A stretch of DNA of 64,000 nt from Niveomyces insectorum RCEF 264 (Eukaryota > Ascomycota > Sordariomycetes > Hypocreales > Cordycipitaceae). The stretch covers positions 103,788 to 167,787 of the forward strand of contig AZHD01000021.1 of assembly GCA_001636815.1 (NCBI GenBank), given 5' to 3'. A program made the position numbers and the translations under genes. Shown piece by piece: positions 10,383-20,981 of this stretch. Position 1 is the stretch's first letter; each line of letters begins with the position of its first letter. A model generated the notes under the pieces. The model was not told the origin of the DNA. It did not search any database and saw nothing but the letters and a program-made list of their open reading frames with translations.

Positions 10383-11396
10383 ATGTCGATCAAGAACGTA
10401 GCCGTGGCCGGCGTAAGTAACTTTCGCTTTCCTCCCATTGACAGTGTTTTTTCAGCCGCCCCGCAAAAAACTAACACCTCTCTTCCTCCAAAAAAGGGCA
10501 CTGGCAACCTCGGCCGCGTCATCGTCGAGCAGCTCGTCCAGGACGGCTTCCGTGTCACCCTCCTCACGCGCGAGCCCGGAACGCACCCGGCGCCCGCCGG
10601 CGTCGCCGGCGTCGTCGGCGTCGACTACGCGTCCGTCGCCTCACTCACGGACGCCCTCCGCGGCCAGGACGCCGTCGTCTCCGTGCTCGGCTCCATCGCC
10701 GCCGGCCAGCACCAGAAGCCCCTCGTCGACGCGGCCGTCGCCGCCGGCGTGCGCCGCTTCATCCCCTCCGAGTTCGGCGTCAACACCCGCACGGCCCGCG
10801 GCACCACCATCGGCCAGGTGCTCGCCGGCAAGATCGCCACCGTCGACTACCTGATCGAACAGGCCGCCGCCGCCGCGCCCGCCGGCGCCTTCACGTGGAC
10901 GGGCCTCAGCACGGGCCTGTTTTTCGACTGGGGGCTCGAGCGCGGGCTGTTCGGGTTCGACAAGGCCACCCAGACGGCGACGCTCGTCGACTCGGGCAAC
11001 GAGCCGTTCCAGACGTCGACGCTCGCCCAGATTGGGCGCGCCGTGTCCGCCGTGCTGCGGCAGGCCGGCGGCGGCGGCGAGGACCGCACGGCCAACCAGT
11101 ACCTCGACGTGGCGTCGTTCACGCCGACGCAACAGGACCTGCTGCGGCTCGTCGAGGCCGCCGCACCCTCCTGGACGGTGCGCCACGTCAAGTCGGCCGA
11201 CCTCGAGGCGGAGGGCGCGGCCAAGCTGGCCAAGGGCGACTTTTCGGCGTTTGGCGACCTGCTGCGGGCGTGGCTGCACGGCGACGGCGCGCACCACGCG
11301 CCTGACCTGACGAACGCGGCCACCAGCGGCAACGCGCTGCTGGGGCTGGCCGAGGAGGACCTGGCGGCGCTGGTCAACCCGTGGTTGAAGGGGTGA
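10383..11396 (+). CDS. NmrA-like / isoflavone-reductase-like NAD(P)-binding protein
   Basis: Atypical short-chain dehydrogenase fold, cytosolic; substrate unknown. Exons 10383-10412 and 10497-11396, 309 aa. The 84-nt intron (GTAAGT, CTAAC, AAG) is in phase and has no stop, so an unspliced reading stays open, but splicing creates the nucleotide-binding loop VAVAGGTGNLGR (GxxGxxG). Further family signs are AVVSVLGS, VRRFIPSEFG and a C-terminal substrate-binding half (TWTGLSTGLFFDWGL). Similar proteins act as redox sensors (NmrA) or reductases (isoflavone/phenylcoumaran reductase type); nothing here decides between them. The start is the first ATG in frame with the glycine loop; an upstream in-frame start needs a non-ATG codon. 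Tail to tail with the cupin gene, with 89 bp between stop codons. Confidence 0.9.
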   Translation: MSIKNVAVAGVSNFRFPPIDSVFSAAPQKTNTSLPPKKGTGNLGRVIVEQLVQDGFRVTLLTREPGTHPAPAGVAGVVGVDYASVASLTDALRGQDAVVSVLGSIAAGQHQKPLVDAAVAAGVRRFIPSEFGVNTRTARGTTIGQVLAGKIATVDYLIEQAAAAAPAGAFTWTGLSTGLFFDWGLERGLFGFDKATQTATLVDSGNEPFQTSTLAQIGRAVSAVLRQAGGGGEDRTANQYLDVASFTPTQQDLLRLVEAAAPSWTVRHVKSADLEAEGAAKLAKGDFSAFGDLLRAWLHGDGAHHAPDLTNAATSGNALLGLAEEDLAALVNPWLKG

Positions 11397-11485
11397 GGGA
11401 CAAGAGGGTAGACAAGTAGCTAGCAGATAGAAAAGGAACAAACAAATAAAAAACGTCAAGAACAAAACAAAAAGAAGAATCAACA

Positions 11486-12285
11486 TCAACTCTGTCGGTC
11501 ACCCCCCCACGACGTCAGCGGCACCACGGTCGGCGCGCCAGCGTTGCGCACGACGACCCACACGACGTCCGTGTCGGCGCTCTCGTTGCGCACCTGGTGC
11601 TCGGTCCAGGCGGGCACAAAGGCAAAGTCGCCGGGCCCGAGGGTGTGCGTAGTCGGCGGCGGCGGCGGCGGTTTGGACGACGTGCGGTCGGTGTTGTCGT
11701 CGTCGTCGTCGTACGCCACATCGTCATCCTCGTCGTGCTCGTCAGCGTCGTCCGGTAGGGTAGCCAGGACGGCCGTTCCGCTGACGGCGTAGACGATGGC
11801 CTCTACCCTTGTTAGCGAGCGACAACGTCCTCTTTGGGGCGAACGAACCTCGAGGGGGAGGAAGACCGGTACATACCCTGCTCGCCGTTGTGGAAGACCA
11901 CCGTGGCACACTGCGGCTTGACGGTCAGGACGGAGGCGCACAGGCTGCTGGTCTTGTGGACGATGGCATCCCGCAGCGAGACGCCGCCGCGCGGGTAGGC
12001 CGGCGGTGCAGGAGGCGGTGGCGGCGGTGGCGGCGGCGGCGGCGACGGTTGTGACCATTGTGCGGGATCGGTGCCCGGTACGCCCCGTGTCGTCTGCTGG
12101 CCGTCTTCGTGCCGGGTCGCCGGCCCGTCCGTCGTCTTCGGCTCCGTCTCGCTCACCGCCTCCGGCTCCGTCTCCGCCACCGCCTCCTCCTCGGGCCCGC
12201 GGATGTCCGCCGCTTTGGCAATGTGTACCGGGCCCGGCATGAGCATGGGCAGCAGCTCGTGGATGAGAGGGAGAAGAGCAGCCAT
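11486..12285 (-). CDS. Small cupin-domain protein
   Basis: Exons 12285-11877 and 11802-11486 (241 aa), joined by a 74-nt intron with GTATGT donor, CTAAC branch and TAG acceptor; the next upstream AG would create a stop. The N-terminal half has an acidic Glu/Thr stretch and a polyproline run. The C-terminal half is a single cupin barrel: motif 1 region with FHNGEQ, an Asp-rich insert (YDDDDD), and motif 2 as GDFAFVPAWTEHQVRN, matching G-x5-P-x4-H-x3-N. Candidate metal ligands are the His and Glu of FHNGE and the His of TEHQ. Substrate and activity are unknown; fungal RmlC-like cupins include oxygenases and binding proteins. Start taken at 12285 (MAALLPLIHE); an in-frame ATG at 12450 is less likely because the added sequence is not protein-like. 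Confidence 0.8.
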
Positions 12286-13516
12286 TGTGTGGTGGTGGAC
12301 GTGGGCGTGGATGGAGTCGTTCGATGCGGAAGAAAAGTTGGTTGTTTGAAGATGGTCAGGGTCGGCCCAGGTTTGTGTGTGGGGCGGTTTTATACGTTGC
12401 CGTGGGCGTGCACCCCCGGTCTCAACGGGTCGCCACCGTCCACGGTCCATGATGGCCGCAAACAATGCGAAAGATAGAGTGTAGGGAGCAGCCTTGGATG
12501 TGCCATTGGTTGTTTCTATTCATTTCATAGGCCGTACGATGTATCCTCTTGATACCCCGTTCTCGCAGGCCACCGTTCCAACCGGAATTCCATCATCCCC
12601 ACGAAGTCGTAGTCGTCTTCTTTGAGTTCCATTTTGCAAAGCCCTTATGTACTATTAGCTCTCATCTCTTTTCTGATTTTTACTCGTGTGATTTGCCATG
12701 TTATTTGTGAACCTGACAGTCGTCTGTCTTGTCACGCACGTTCGGCCAGGTGACACCGAAACCACCTTAGTATTCGCATACGGTTCGTGTTTTTATAAAA
12801 TATTCATGTAATATAATAAAATGCCTTGACTTTTTTCTTTTTTCCTTTTTAAAAATTTATCTGTTTATACTAAAGAAGGTGAAAGCTGAATCTCTTTTCA
12901 TTCTTCTGATCATACGCTTCGGTAAGCAAGACAATCACTTATATCCCTTGCGTCATTTTTATCTTGTCTGTCTATGTCTAGCTTTCGTTATTTTTTCCCT
13001 TCTGTTATTTTCATTGTTTCTGATCAAGAGGTCTCATCATGCTTCACACTCTCTCTGATATCTCTCAAAGTCATGGCAGTTAGTGCCCGCTACAGCGGGA
13101 AAGGAAGGCAGCGGTATGCTCCTGCCCGGCGCTGAACACTCCGTGCTGAACGTCATCCCGGGCGCTGAAAACCCCGCCTCTTAGCTCTACGAGCTCGCTA
13201 AACCCCACTCTACTCATTTTCGAGAACGACTACGCCATCCACCAACATCTCACTACAAACATCTCGACATCCTCGATCGTCACCGTCACTCTGCATCATG
13301 CTCGTGCTCAGCTTCTCTTGTACAGCGTCCCACCTCGCTCACGTGCGTTGCATTTCGTTTCTCATGACTTGATTACTTCTTTCGGTCGTCTTTCCTCTCC
13401 TCCCGTCTCTCAACCGCCTCGACCTCCTCTTGACCTCCTCGTCGACCTCATCGACCTCCTCGTCGACCTCATCGACCTCCTCGACCTTCTCTTCGACCTT
13501 CCTCCCGTTCTCCATA
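12286..13516. other. Intergenic region with AT-rich core
   Basis: Divergent promoters of the cupin (minus) and F-box (plus) genes. About 12640-13060 is markedly more AT-rich than the neighbouring genes, with no open frame and no recognised transposon. About 13090-13180 contains several GCGCTGAA-like units, and 13432-13473 is a tandem repeat in the F-box leader. Confidence 0.6.
13432..13473 (+). repeat. 21-bp tandem repeat in F-box gene leader
   Basis: Two exact copies of a 21-bp unit beginning GACCTCCTCG and ending GACCTCATC, followed by a partial third copy. It lies 45-85 bp before the start codon in a CT-rich leader. Confidence 0.85.
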
Positions 13517-15206
13517 ATGGACCCTCCGTCGAACCATGCCACCGCACCGTCTCTCTTCGTACCAGGTACGTCAACGTCTTTACTCCTTGCGCGGCATAAC
13601 CCGCTGACCACCCCAGCAGCCCCCCCAGTCACCCCCATCGACACGTTCCCCCTCCCCGGCGAGCTCATCGGCGCCATCCTCGCCTACCTTCCACCGCGCG
13701 ACCTCGCCCGCGTCGCACGCGTCTGCCGCGCCCTCCGCGAGCACGCCCTCGCCGACTGGCTCTGGCAGCGCCTCGTCCAGGCCAACGTCCCCGGCGTCCG
13801 CGTGACCCGCCCCTACCCCTGCGCCTCCTTCCGCGCCCTCTACGTCGCCCACGAGCCGCGCTGGTTCGTGCCCCGCCGCAAGATCTGGATCGGCAGCAGC
13901 GAGACCTTTGGCAAGGTCGTGCTGGCCCGCTACGACCCGCGCCGCGGCTGCATCGAGGGCTACCAGCTGCTCGCCGTCAGCAACCACACCACCCACGACC
14001 ACTCCTGGCCGCTCGACGAGCGCGTCGTCGTGCAGGCGTTCCAGCCCGAGCTCGTCCTGCACCGGGACCGGCCCGTGCTGCAGCTGGACGTTGCTGCGGA
14101 CGCCGCGACGGCCGCGGCGCCCGCCTCGTTGCCGTCGTCGCCCCTGCTGGCATCCAATTTTGTGCCTTTACCCAACACGTTCGGCGCCGGCCCAACCCAC
14201 AGCGCCCCCGACGAACCACCACCATCCAACACCACCACCACCACTACCACCACGTTCTCCCCCGCCAGCTTTGCCCGTGCCTACGAGACCCGCATGCGCA
14301 TCGGCAGCGGCCGCCCACCCGACCCCTTCCGCCACGACTTTCTTCTGGCCCGTGCCGTGACCCCCTCCACCACTACCACCACCACCGCCTCCTCCGCCGC
14401 CGCGAGCACTACCAGCTCAACTAGCACCAACACCACCACACTGCCTGCTGCCGACCTCTGGCCGCCCCCGACCGTCCCTGCCCCCCACCGCGTCCTCCGA
14501 CCGGCGTCCAGCACCTCGCCGTTTGCGCCCTACTACAGCCATCACGACGCCACGGGCGCCCTGCTGCGCAACCGCCCGCGGGACCGCGCCGAGATGTCGA
14601 CGTGGGGCTTTCACACGCGCGCCTGGATGGGGCCAGCCAGCCAATACGAGACCTTTGCTGCCCTCGATCCGGCGCACTACACGCCCACGCCGACCAAGGT
14701 GTTCCGCGGCATCTGGGTCGGCGACTACAGCGGGCACGGCTGCGAGTTTCTGTTGGTGCACCAGCCGGACGAGGAGGGGGAGGACGTGGTGGACAGCAGC
14801 AATGACAACGACGACGACGACAACAACCGCATCTACCGCGGCCGGCTGGAGGCCATCAAGTTGACGGGCGACCCCAACGTCCCGCGCGGCGAGTGCACGT
14901 TTGTGGCGGACGACCTGGGCGACGGTGGGCTGGACTGCGTCCTGGCGGAGCCGCCGTTTGCGGGCGTGCGGGTAGTCAAGAGCCGGGGCCACGTGGCGCA
15001 CACTGGGTTCCGGAACGGTGGGTTTTTTCGGCCCCCGTCATCGTCCATGCCTCGTTGAAAATATTCCCGCTAACGTTGCTCCAGACTGCTACATGGAGTC
15101 GCGTCTCCTCCTCATCTCACCCGACCGCCTGGCCCAGTTCTGGGTCGGCTTTGAGCACATCAGCTTCTTCGAGCGGGTCAACATTGACCAGTTCTTGACG
15201 CCATGA
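13517..15206 (+). CDS. F-box protein, FBXO31-like (SCF substrate receptor)
   Basis: Likely substrate-recognition subunit of an SCF ubiquitin ligase. Exons 13517-13565, 13617-15017 and 15085-15206 (523 aa). The first intron is 51 nt, in phase (GTACGT, CTGAC, CAG) and could be retained without breaking the frame. The second is 67 nt (GTGGGT, CTAAC, CAG) and is required, because it restores DCYMESRLLLISPDRLAQ. The F-box is FPLPGELIGAILAYLPPRDL...WLWQRLV near the N-terminus. The C-terminal part (GIWVGDYSGHGCEFLL ... RGHVAHTGFR ... FWVGFEHISFFERV) resembles the FBXO31-type beta-barrel that follows the F-box. Between them are Thr/Ser and Asp/Asn low-complexity inserts. Start at 13517 is the first ATG; longer readings start at TTG in the CT repeat. 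Confidence 0.88.
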
Positions 15207-15746
15207 TGCTGGGTTTCTTTTGGTTCCTTTCGTGGTTCCGTTATCCAACCTCCCAGAACGCGCCAAACGATGTGCGAAAGCCATGTCTACCGTTGTAAGA
15301 TAGGAATATTGTGCCGTTGCGAGAACGCAGACGGGATGCAAAGAGCGGCTTTTTGGTGAATACACAACCACGTGCGAAGCACCTTGTACACTCGATCAGT
15401 AGGCCTTTATGGCCGCCGCGCAGCCGCGAAGGCATACGCGGCGTATATTTTGTCACCTAGAGAGACCGAGAGCTCCCAATCAAAGGAACCGGGCTGGCTC
15501 TTGGAAGCTGTTGGCTCTCTGAGTGAGCTTCTGGAAAACCGCCCAGACAAAATATGATGCCCCCACTTTTTCGCGCAGTGACGTCAGACTGAAACCGCAG
15601 ACGCCCACAAACTTTCCATTGATTCAACCTCAATTCGTGGTTTTGCTCTGGCAAGAAGAACAACAAGAAAGTAGACAGTTAGATAGCCTCTTTTTTTCCT
15701 CTTCCTCCTTCTTTTCGTACCTTCGGCTCTGTTGCCGCTCCCCTTC
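15207..15746. other. Short intergenic spacer and promoter of DUF1769 gene
   Basis: 540 bp between two plus-strand genes. No supported ORF. The last ~100 bp are T/C-rich, as expected of a leader. Confidence 0.6.
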
Positions 15747-16943
15747 ATGGCCAACCCCAGCGACTACGTCCTCCGCGTCACCGCCGGCACCGACTACGAC
15801 CCGGCCACCCACGTTGCCGTCCGCGTCAACGACCCCCAGCCCGTGCGTCTCCGCGGGGCCTATGCGGACGTGGCCGTCAACGTCCGCATCCGTGACTATC
15901 GCGGGCCGCTAGACGGTACCGCCGCCGCCGCCCCGGCCACATCGCCGTACTTTGACGCAGCCCCCCACAAGGCCAACGACGATACGTACAGCATTGCGCT
16001 GTGGTTTGCGCCGAAGAGGGGTGACAGCGGTGATTGCGGCGGCGGCGATGACGACGACGACGACAATGCCGACATCGCCGGGCACAATCTGCAGTGGGGC
16101 AACGACTTTGACCGGCCGATCCGGGACCTGCTGCCGCCGGGCTTCGGCACGGCGCTGCGGATCGTCAAGTGGTGGATCGACCCGGGGCTGGCGGGCGACC
16201 CCTACGCGGACCGGCCGTATTTGTACGGGCCGGCGCTGAGTTCCTTCAACGAGGTGTACGTGGCGGGGGGGGATAAGGGTGAGCGAAGCGAGCGAAGCGA
16301 GGACGGACACGAGCGAAGTGACGGCATGGTTACAAAACAGACAAACGAGCGAAGCGAGGACGAAAATACGGTCGACAAGGATTGGGGTGCCCCCGTGGAT
16401 CCTGACAAGGGCTTGTGGTTCGGTGAGGGCGGCGACGAAGCGGGCCTGGCGTGGCGGACGGCCTTGGGCTGCCCGGCAACGGACGGTGCGGCGCGGCGAG
16501 CGTGGGCGTTGCGCGAGGGGACTGCGCCCACGGGTGCTGGCAGCAGTAATAACGGAGGTGACGCCGTTCCCCCCAGACAATGGACGTGGCGGAGAGGGAC
16601 GGCGTACGGACTAGACTTTTACAACGGCTACTTGGACTTTGACCGGCTGGCGCTGCGGCTGCCCGGGTTCCGCATGCCGCTGTTGCGGTACTGGGACGGG
16701 CAGCAGAGCCTGCGGTACGTGCTGCGCAACCGGCGGACGGAAACGGTGTACTTGGTGGTGGCGTTTCATCTGGAGCGGCGGGCGGTCGACGAAAAGGAGG
16801 AGGCGGCGGCCGCGGATATAGAAGACGACGACGACACCGGCCACGATACATTTGACGAAGCAGCCGCACTGGCCGAGGCAGAACGGCACCTTTCTGCAGC
16901 CGGTGACATGCTACCGGACATTCACGACGACGACGTAGACTAG
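15747..16943 (+). CDS. DUF1769 family protein
   Basis: Single-exon gene, 398 aa, matching the fungal DUF1769 family of unknown function. Family landmarks are WGNDFDRPIRDLLPPGFGTA, IVKWWIDPGLAGDPYADRPY, LYGPALSS, GLWFGEGGDEAG, AYGLDFYNGYLDFD and LRLPGFRMPLLRYWDGQQ followed by LRYVLRN. The N-terminus YVLRVTAGTDYDPATHVAV is also typical. The start at 15747 (MANPSDYVLRV) is the first ATG. A hydrophilic low-complexity insert (about codons 178-215) is encoded by repeats of GAGCGAAG. It begins GTGAGC like a donor, but no AG gives an in-phase excision there, so I treat it as coding. The C-terminus is acidic. Subcellular role unknown. Confidence 0.85.
   Translation: MANPSDYVLRVTAGTDYDPATHVAVRVNDPQPVRLRGAYADVAVNVRIRDYRGPLDGTAAAAPATSPYFDAAPHKANDDTYSIALWFAPKRGDSGDCGGGDDDDDDNADIAGHNLQWGNDFDRPIRDLLPPGFGTALRIVKWWIDPGLAGDPYADRPYLYGPALSSFNEVYVAGGDKGERSERSEDGHERSDGMVTKQTNERSEDENTVDKDWGAPVDPDKGLWFGEGGDEAGLAWRTALGCPATDGAARRAWALREGTAPTGAGSSNNGGDAVPPRQWTWRRGTAYGLDFYNGYLDFDRLALRLPGFRMPLLRYWDGQQSLRYVLRNRRTETVYLVVAFHLERRAVDEKEEAAAADIEDDDDTGHDTFDEAAALAEAERHLSAAGDMLPDIHDDDVD
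16279..16358 (+). repeat. GAGCGAAG short repeats inside the DUF1769 gene
   Basis: GAGCGAAG recurs at 16281, 16290, 16311 and 16347, encoding Glu-Arg-Ser units in an insert between two conserved DUF1769 blocks. Confidence 0.8.
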
Positions 16944-17061
16944 CCGAAGATAGTTGAACAGTAAATGCTTGAAAAATTTAGATGCAATAGAATATTTGGC
17001 TTTTCAGGTCAATCATCAAACCGCCTCACAAGGGTATCACACGGTCTCCGTCTCGCTTTTT

Positions 17062-19132
17062 CTAATGAGGCTCTAAAGTCTGAACGGAGACGTTAGCAGG
17101 GAGACACGAACGAGAAGAAAGGGGAAGAGAACGCGCGACGCACCATGGCAAACCGGCTGCGCCGCCGGATCCGCTCGCCGAAAAACACCAGCACCCACGG
17201 CACCAGCGTCAGCCCCGTGGCCACGCCGCCCAGCAGCGCGCCGGCCCGCGCGTTGCCCAGGTTGCCAAAGAGGGCCCGCATCACGAGCGGGAACACGCCG
17301 CCCATGATGTTGCGGCAGCAGCTCTGCGCCGCCAGCGCCGAGCTCGCGTACTGGTGGTACACGTCGGCCAGGTAGTTGAACGTCGCCAGGTACACGGCGT
17401 AGATGCCGACCGTCGACACGCCGACGCCCACCATGGGCGCGATCCAGTGCACGTCGGGCCGCGCCGTGAACCCAAAGATGAACAGGCCCGCCGGCAGCAG
17501 CGCTGACGTCACGCAGGCGACGTACAGCCGGGCCTCGGGCACGTCCGGGCGCAGGCGGGCGCGCAGCGCGTCCGGCAGCACCCGCGCGAGCACGCGGTCC
17601 TGGTAGATGCCCATGACCGTGGACAGCACGGCGCCGATGAGCATGGGCGAAAAGGCGCGGCCGGCCGTCTCCACATCCCAGCCGTAGGCCCGCTCAAACA
17701 CAAAGAAGATGGAGCCAAAGGTCAGGTACAGCACGGCCCACGCAAAGGCCACCCACAGCGAGAAGAAAAACACGACGGGCTCCGTGAAGAACATGTGGAA
17801 GGGCCGGTACACGGAGACGGCCACGGTGTGCAGCAGCGTCCGGCGGTCTTCGTCCTCCTTGACCACCCAGCGCACGCGGCACAGGCGGCCCGGTTGCGGC
17901 GGCGGCGGCGCCGACGGCAACGCTAGCATGCTGCCGCTGCCGCGGCCGGTCTTGTTGGCGCGATCCGCAGCTTTTTCCTCGTCGTTGGTTTCGTGGCCGG
18001 CCGGGCTGCTTTCACCCGCGCTCGCCATCCACACGCCGTAGTAGCCGGTCCGCTCGCGCGCCTCGTACCACGTGTTGAGGGCCTGGGCCCGGCGCGACAG
18101 GAGCACCGACCCGCGGCTCTCGCGGAACAAAAACACCAAGAACACCATGAAGACGGCGTCGGCAATTGCCTGGTGCCAAAACACCCACCGCCACGGCGCA
18201 CGCAGGCTCGGGTCGGTGGCGACGTCGTGCGGGTGGTAGGGCGCCGTGGTCCGGTGCGTGATGACGGACGACACGAGGGGGCCCGAGCCGGTGGCCAGGA
18301 TCACGGCGCCGCTGAACAGCGCCATGGGCGTGTTGCGGCCCTCGGCGTGCCACATGTCGGCGATGACGCCGCCAACCATGGTGCTGAACACGGAGCTGCC
18401 GATGCCGACGAGCACACGGCCGACGAGCACGGTCGCCAGCGTCGTGGACGCGCCGCAGACGACCTGGAACGCGACAAAGACACAGCCGCTGGCGACGAAG
18501 ACAGGGTACCGGCCGTTGTACTCGGAGAGGGGCGCCAGCAGCATGGGGGCCAGGGCAAAGCCGACGCAGAACAGGGTGATGCCGGCAAAGAGGACAATCA
18601 GCTGCGAGACGTGAAAGGCCGCGGCCATGCGCTCGACGGGCGGCGAGAAGGCGCCCGCGGAGTACGCGGTCAGGAACGTGGCCATGCAGGAGAGGCCCAG
18701 CAGCAGGTTCTTGCGGGCCCGGGGCCAGCGATGCGGGTCCGTGAAGGCTGTCAGATCAGGTGGTGGTGGTGGCGGCGGCACAACCGGACCGTCGTCGTCG
18801 TCGTTGTCGGCATTGGCTGGTCGCGATTTGGGTGTGAAGACGGTATTATTTACTGGTGGCAGCGGTGTCTCAAAGGTGAAGTAGCGGCGCTCGATCGCCA
18901 TCGATGTGATATCGGCCTGTTTCTCGGTGCCATCCTGCTGTCGGCGGGGACCGGACCGTTCCTCCGCAACGACACCATCCTCGCCGGCACGCAAGTCATC
19001 GCTGGCCGTGTCCGAAACGGATTCTTGGCTCGCAGTGGCCACCTTCTTGTCCTTCTCGCTGCCGTCATCCTCGGCCGCCGAGCCGGTTCGGGATCGTCCG
19101 CTCTGCGGACTCGTGGGAGTCGCCGCAGCCAT
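17062..19132 (-). CDS. MFS transporter, DHA1 (drug:H+ antiporter-1) type
   Basis: Plasma-membrane 12-TM transporter, 668 aa. Exon 1 is 19132-17144; a 64-nt intron (GTGCGT, CTAAC, CAG) leads to an 18-nt last exon 17079-17062 encoding TLEPH and stop. Reading through the donor gives an alternative end at 17093. About 145 hydrophilic N-terminal residues with a polyproline run precede TM1 (NLLLGLSCMATFLTAYSAGAF). The TM2-TM3 loop, PLSEYNGRYPVFVA, is the DHA1 version of motif A, and VLVGRVLVGIGSSVFSTMVGGVIADMW covers TM4 and the following helix. A long central loop separates the halves. Substrate cannot be deduced. Isolated on the minus strand; it converges with the DUF1769 gene, with 118 bp between stop codons. 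Confidence 0.9.
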
Positions 19133-20981
19133 GAGTCAGGTAGAACGCCGGGAACTCTCAGCCACCGAAAAGAGCCGGTTTCTTCAAGAAACCGTATTAA
19201 CGACTGTGGACAGGGCAACACAAGCAAAGCATGGCCAAAAAAACGAAACGGCTTCCAAGAGGTTTTGGAAAATGATAGTGTCAGAGTCTTTATATCCTGA
19301 AAGACGACAAAAATAAACCGGCTACCGCTTGCTGAAAAAAAAAAAAAAAGAAAAGGAGACCGGTATGTGAAATACCGGTTCCGACGTGGTCAAAAGAGCC
19401 TAACAACAAAAAACACGGCGAACTTTACTAGAAAGAAAAGGATACGAGCTATGGCTGATGCGGTAATCTTCTGTGCAAAACCCCGAAGAGAAAAAAAAAG
19501 GAAAACTAAGAGGAAAAATAAGAGGAAAAAGAACTAATATCGTTAGTGGCCACTGGCTAGCAATGACGAGACCGCCGTGTGGATCATCTGGAAACCCGTC
19601 TTCGCCTTTTGAGAATAAAGCGAGGCGTATTTACTTTTCAAAGAGTCATTATACGTCGTCGTGCACAAGCATGCAGACAACGCCTGGCAAGGGGCGAACG
19701 CCGTCCTCAAAAAAATTAAAAAAGCCAAAAGCCAGGACCAACAGCAACAAAACCCCGACTATGGCCGCAGCCGAAACCAACCGTTCATGGGGACCCGACG
19801 TCCAATTCCTCTGGTCCGTATGCCGTCATAGCGGGCGGCTGACGGCACACAGTCTCTCTACCTCTCACTCTCTTTTCTCGCTGGCCTTGCCGGTCTGCCG
19901 TTGTGCGCTGATATGCAACGGGCCCGCAAATCTCGCCCTACAACTAACTATTGACCATGTCCACCACTACACAAGCCAAGGATGGCGGGTCCCGATCTCG
20001 GGAGCGGGCCCAGGCCAACCCGGAAACGAGAGATCCGGCATGAGCTGTCACCAGGCACATATACAGCTGTGGTCGAAAACAGAGGGAACACCATCCCGGC
20101 ACAGAAGCCTGCAAGTTCAATTGGGCGCACGACCACCGAGGAAACCGTCAATATCAAATGGCGGCAACTCGTGCAAAATTCATAAATTCACAAACATTTT
20201 GGTCGACGTTGAGTCGAAGGGGCCTCGAGACGGGCCGCGCTATTCCCGGTCAGCGGGCGAAAATGAGGACCCGCCCAGCGTTTTCGTGTGGAGGGCTGCT
20301 CGGGAGACAAAGCAAAAAGACGGGAAAAAGACCATGGAAAATGCGGAATGCCTATCAACAGTCAATCCAGACACGAGGTGAGGCAAAAGGAACGCCCAAT
20401 CTTGCGGAACCGACTTTTCGTGTCAAAAAAGGCAATTGCGGTCGGCATGTCACAGGGCGCGCCTTCCTCGGGACACCCACGCACCCGGGAACCAGGGCGT
20501 CGGGGAAATTTGTGCTCCTCCGGGAAGGAGCCGCCGGCGTTAGGAACCGTCAGCCAGTCCAGGCCCTCCCTCCCATTCGTACGTCTACGTTCTTTGTGAC
20601 TGTATGTTTACGACGTACTTCGTAAGCCCTTTTACGCCGTAAGCAGTAGGTGCGTTCAAGTTGTGATGCGTCGTCAGGATACGGAAACTACGCCAGCTCA
20701 GGAGCACATGCAATAAAGATAAATGAAGGCACTCTGAACATTCGAGCATTTTGAGGGGATCTCCAAGGATGCCAGTTCTGATGTTTATCACGTGATGGAT
20801 ATCACGTGATTCTCACTCACGGGCTTTAGATCAACATATCACCATCTCCAACAATAAGTACATATGCTGAAAGGGGTGTTTCGTGTACCACATTAGCCTC
20901 ACAAAGTATCGCCCCAAGGATAGCCGATTACCAGTCTAACTGACTCGAACAATACTAAGCCTATCGTTGACTACGATTTGT
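19133..20981. other. Intergenic region, no supported gene
   Basis: Divergent spacer between the MFS and APH-fold genes. Longer frames here (for example 19473-20381) start at non-ATG codons and show neither codon bias nor domain-like sequence. Contains an A15 run near 19335 and, at 20787-20810, two CACGTG palindromes. Confidence 0.6.
20787..20810. promoter_or_regulatory. Two perfect ATCACGTGAT palindromes
   Basis: Identical palindromic decamers at 20787-20796 and 20801-20810, 14 bp start to start, 172 bp before the start codon of the APH-fold kinase. CACGTG is the classic bHLH core (Cbf1/Pho4 class). Spacing of 14 bp places them roughly 1.3 helical turns apart. Regulatory role is inferred. 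Confidence 0.55.

Noticed and set aside
16279..16379. Intron in the DUF1769 gene starting at GTGAGC
   Set aside because: All AG acceptors tested (for example 16340, 16358, 16379) break the frame, and the sequence reads through cleanly.
10383..19132. Secondary-metabolite cluster (NmrA-like, cupin, F-box, MFS)
   Set aside because: No core synthase, no P450 or methyltransferase, mixed strands and ordinary spacing; co-occurrence looks incidental.
19473..20381. 302-codon plus-strand frame
   Set aside because: Starts at GTG, lacks codon bias and any domain-like sequence; several overlapping frames are equally open.
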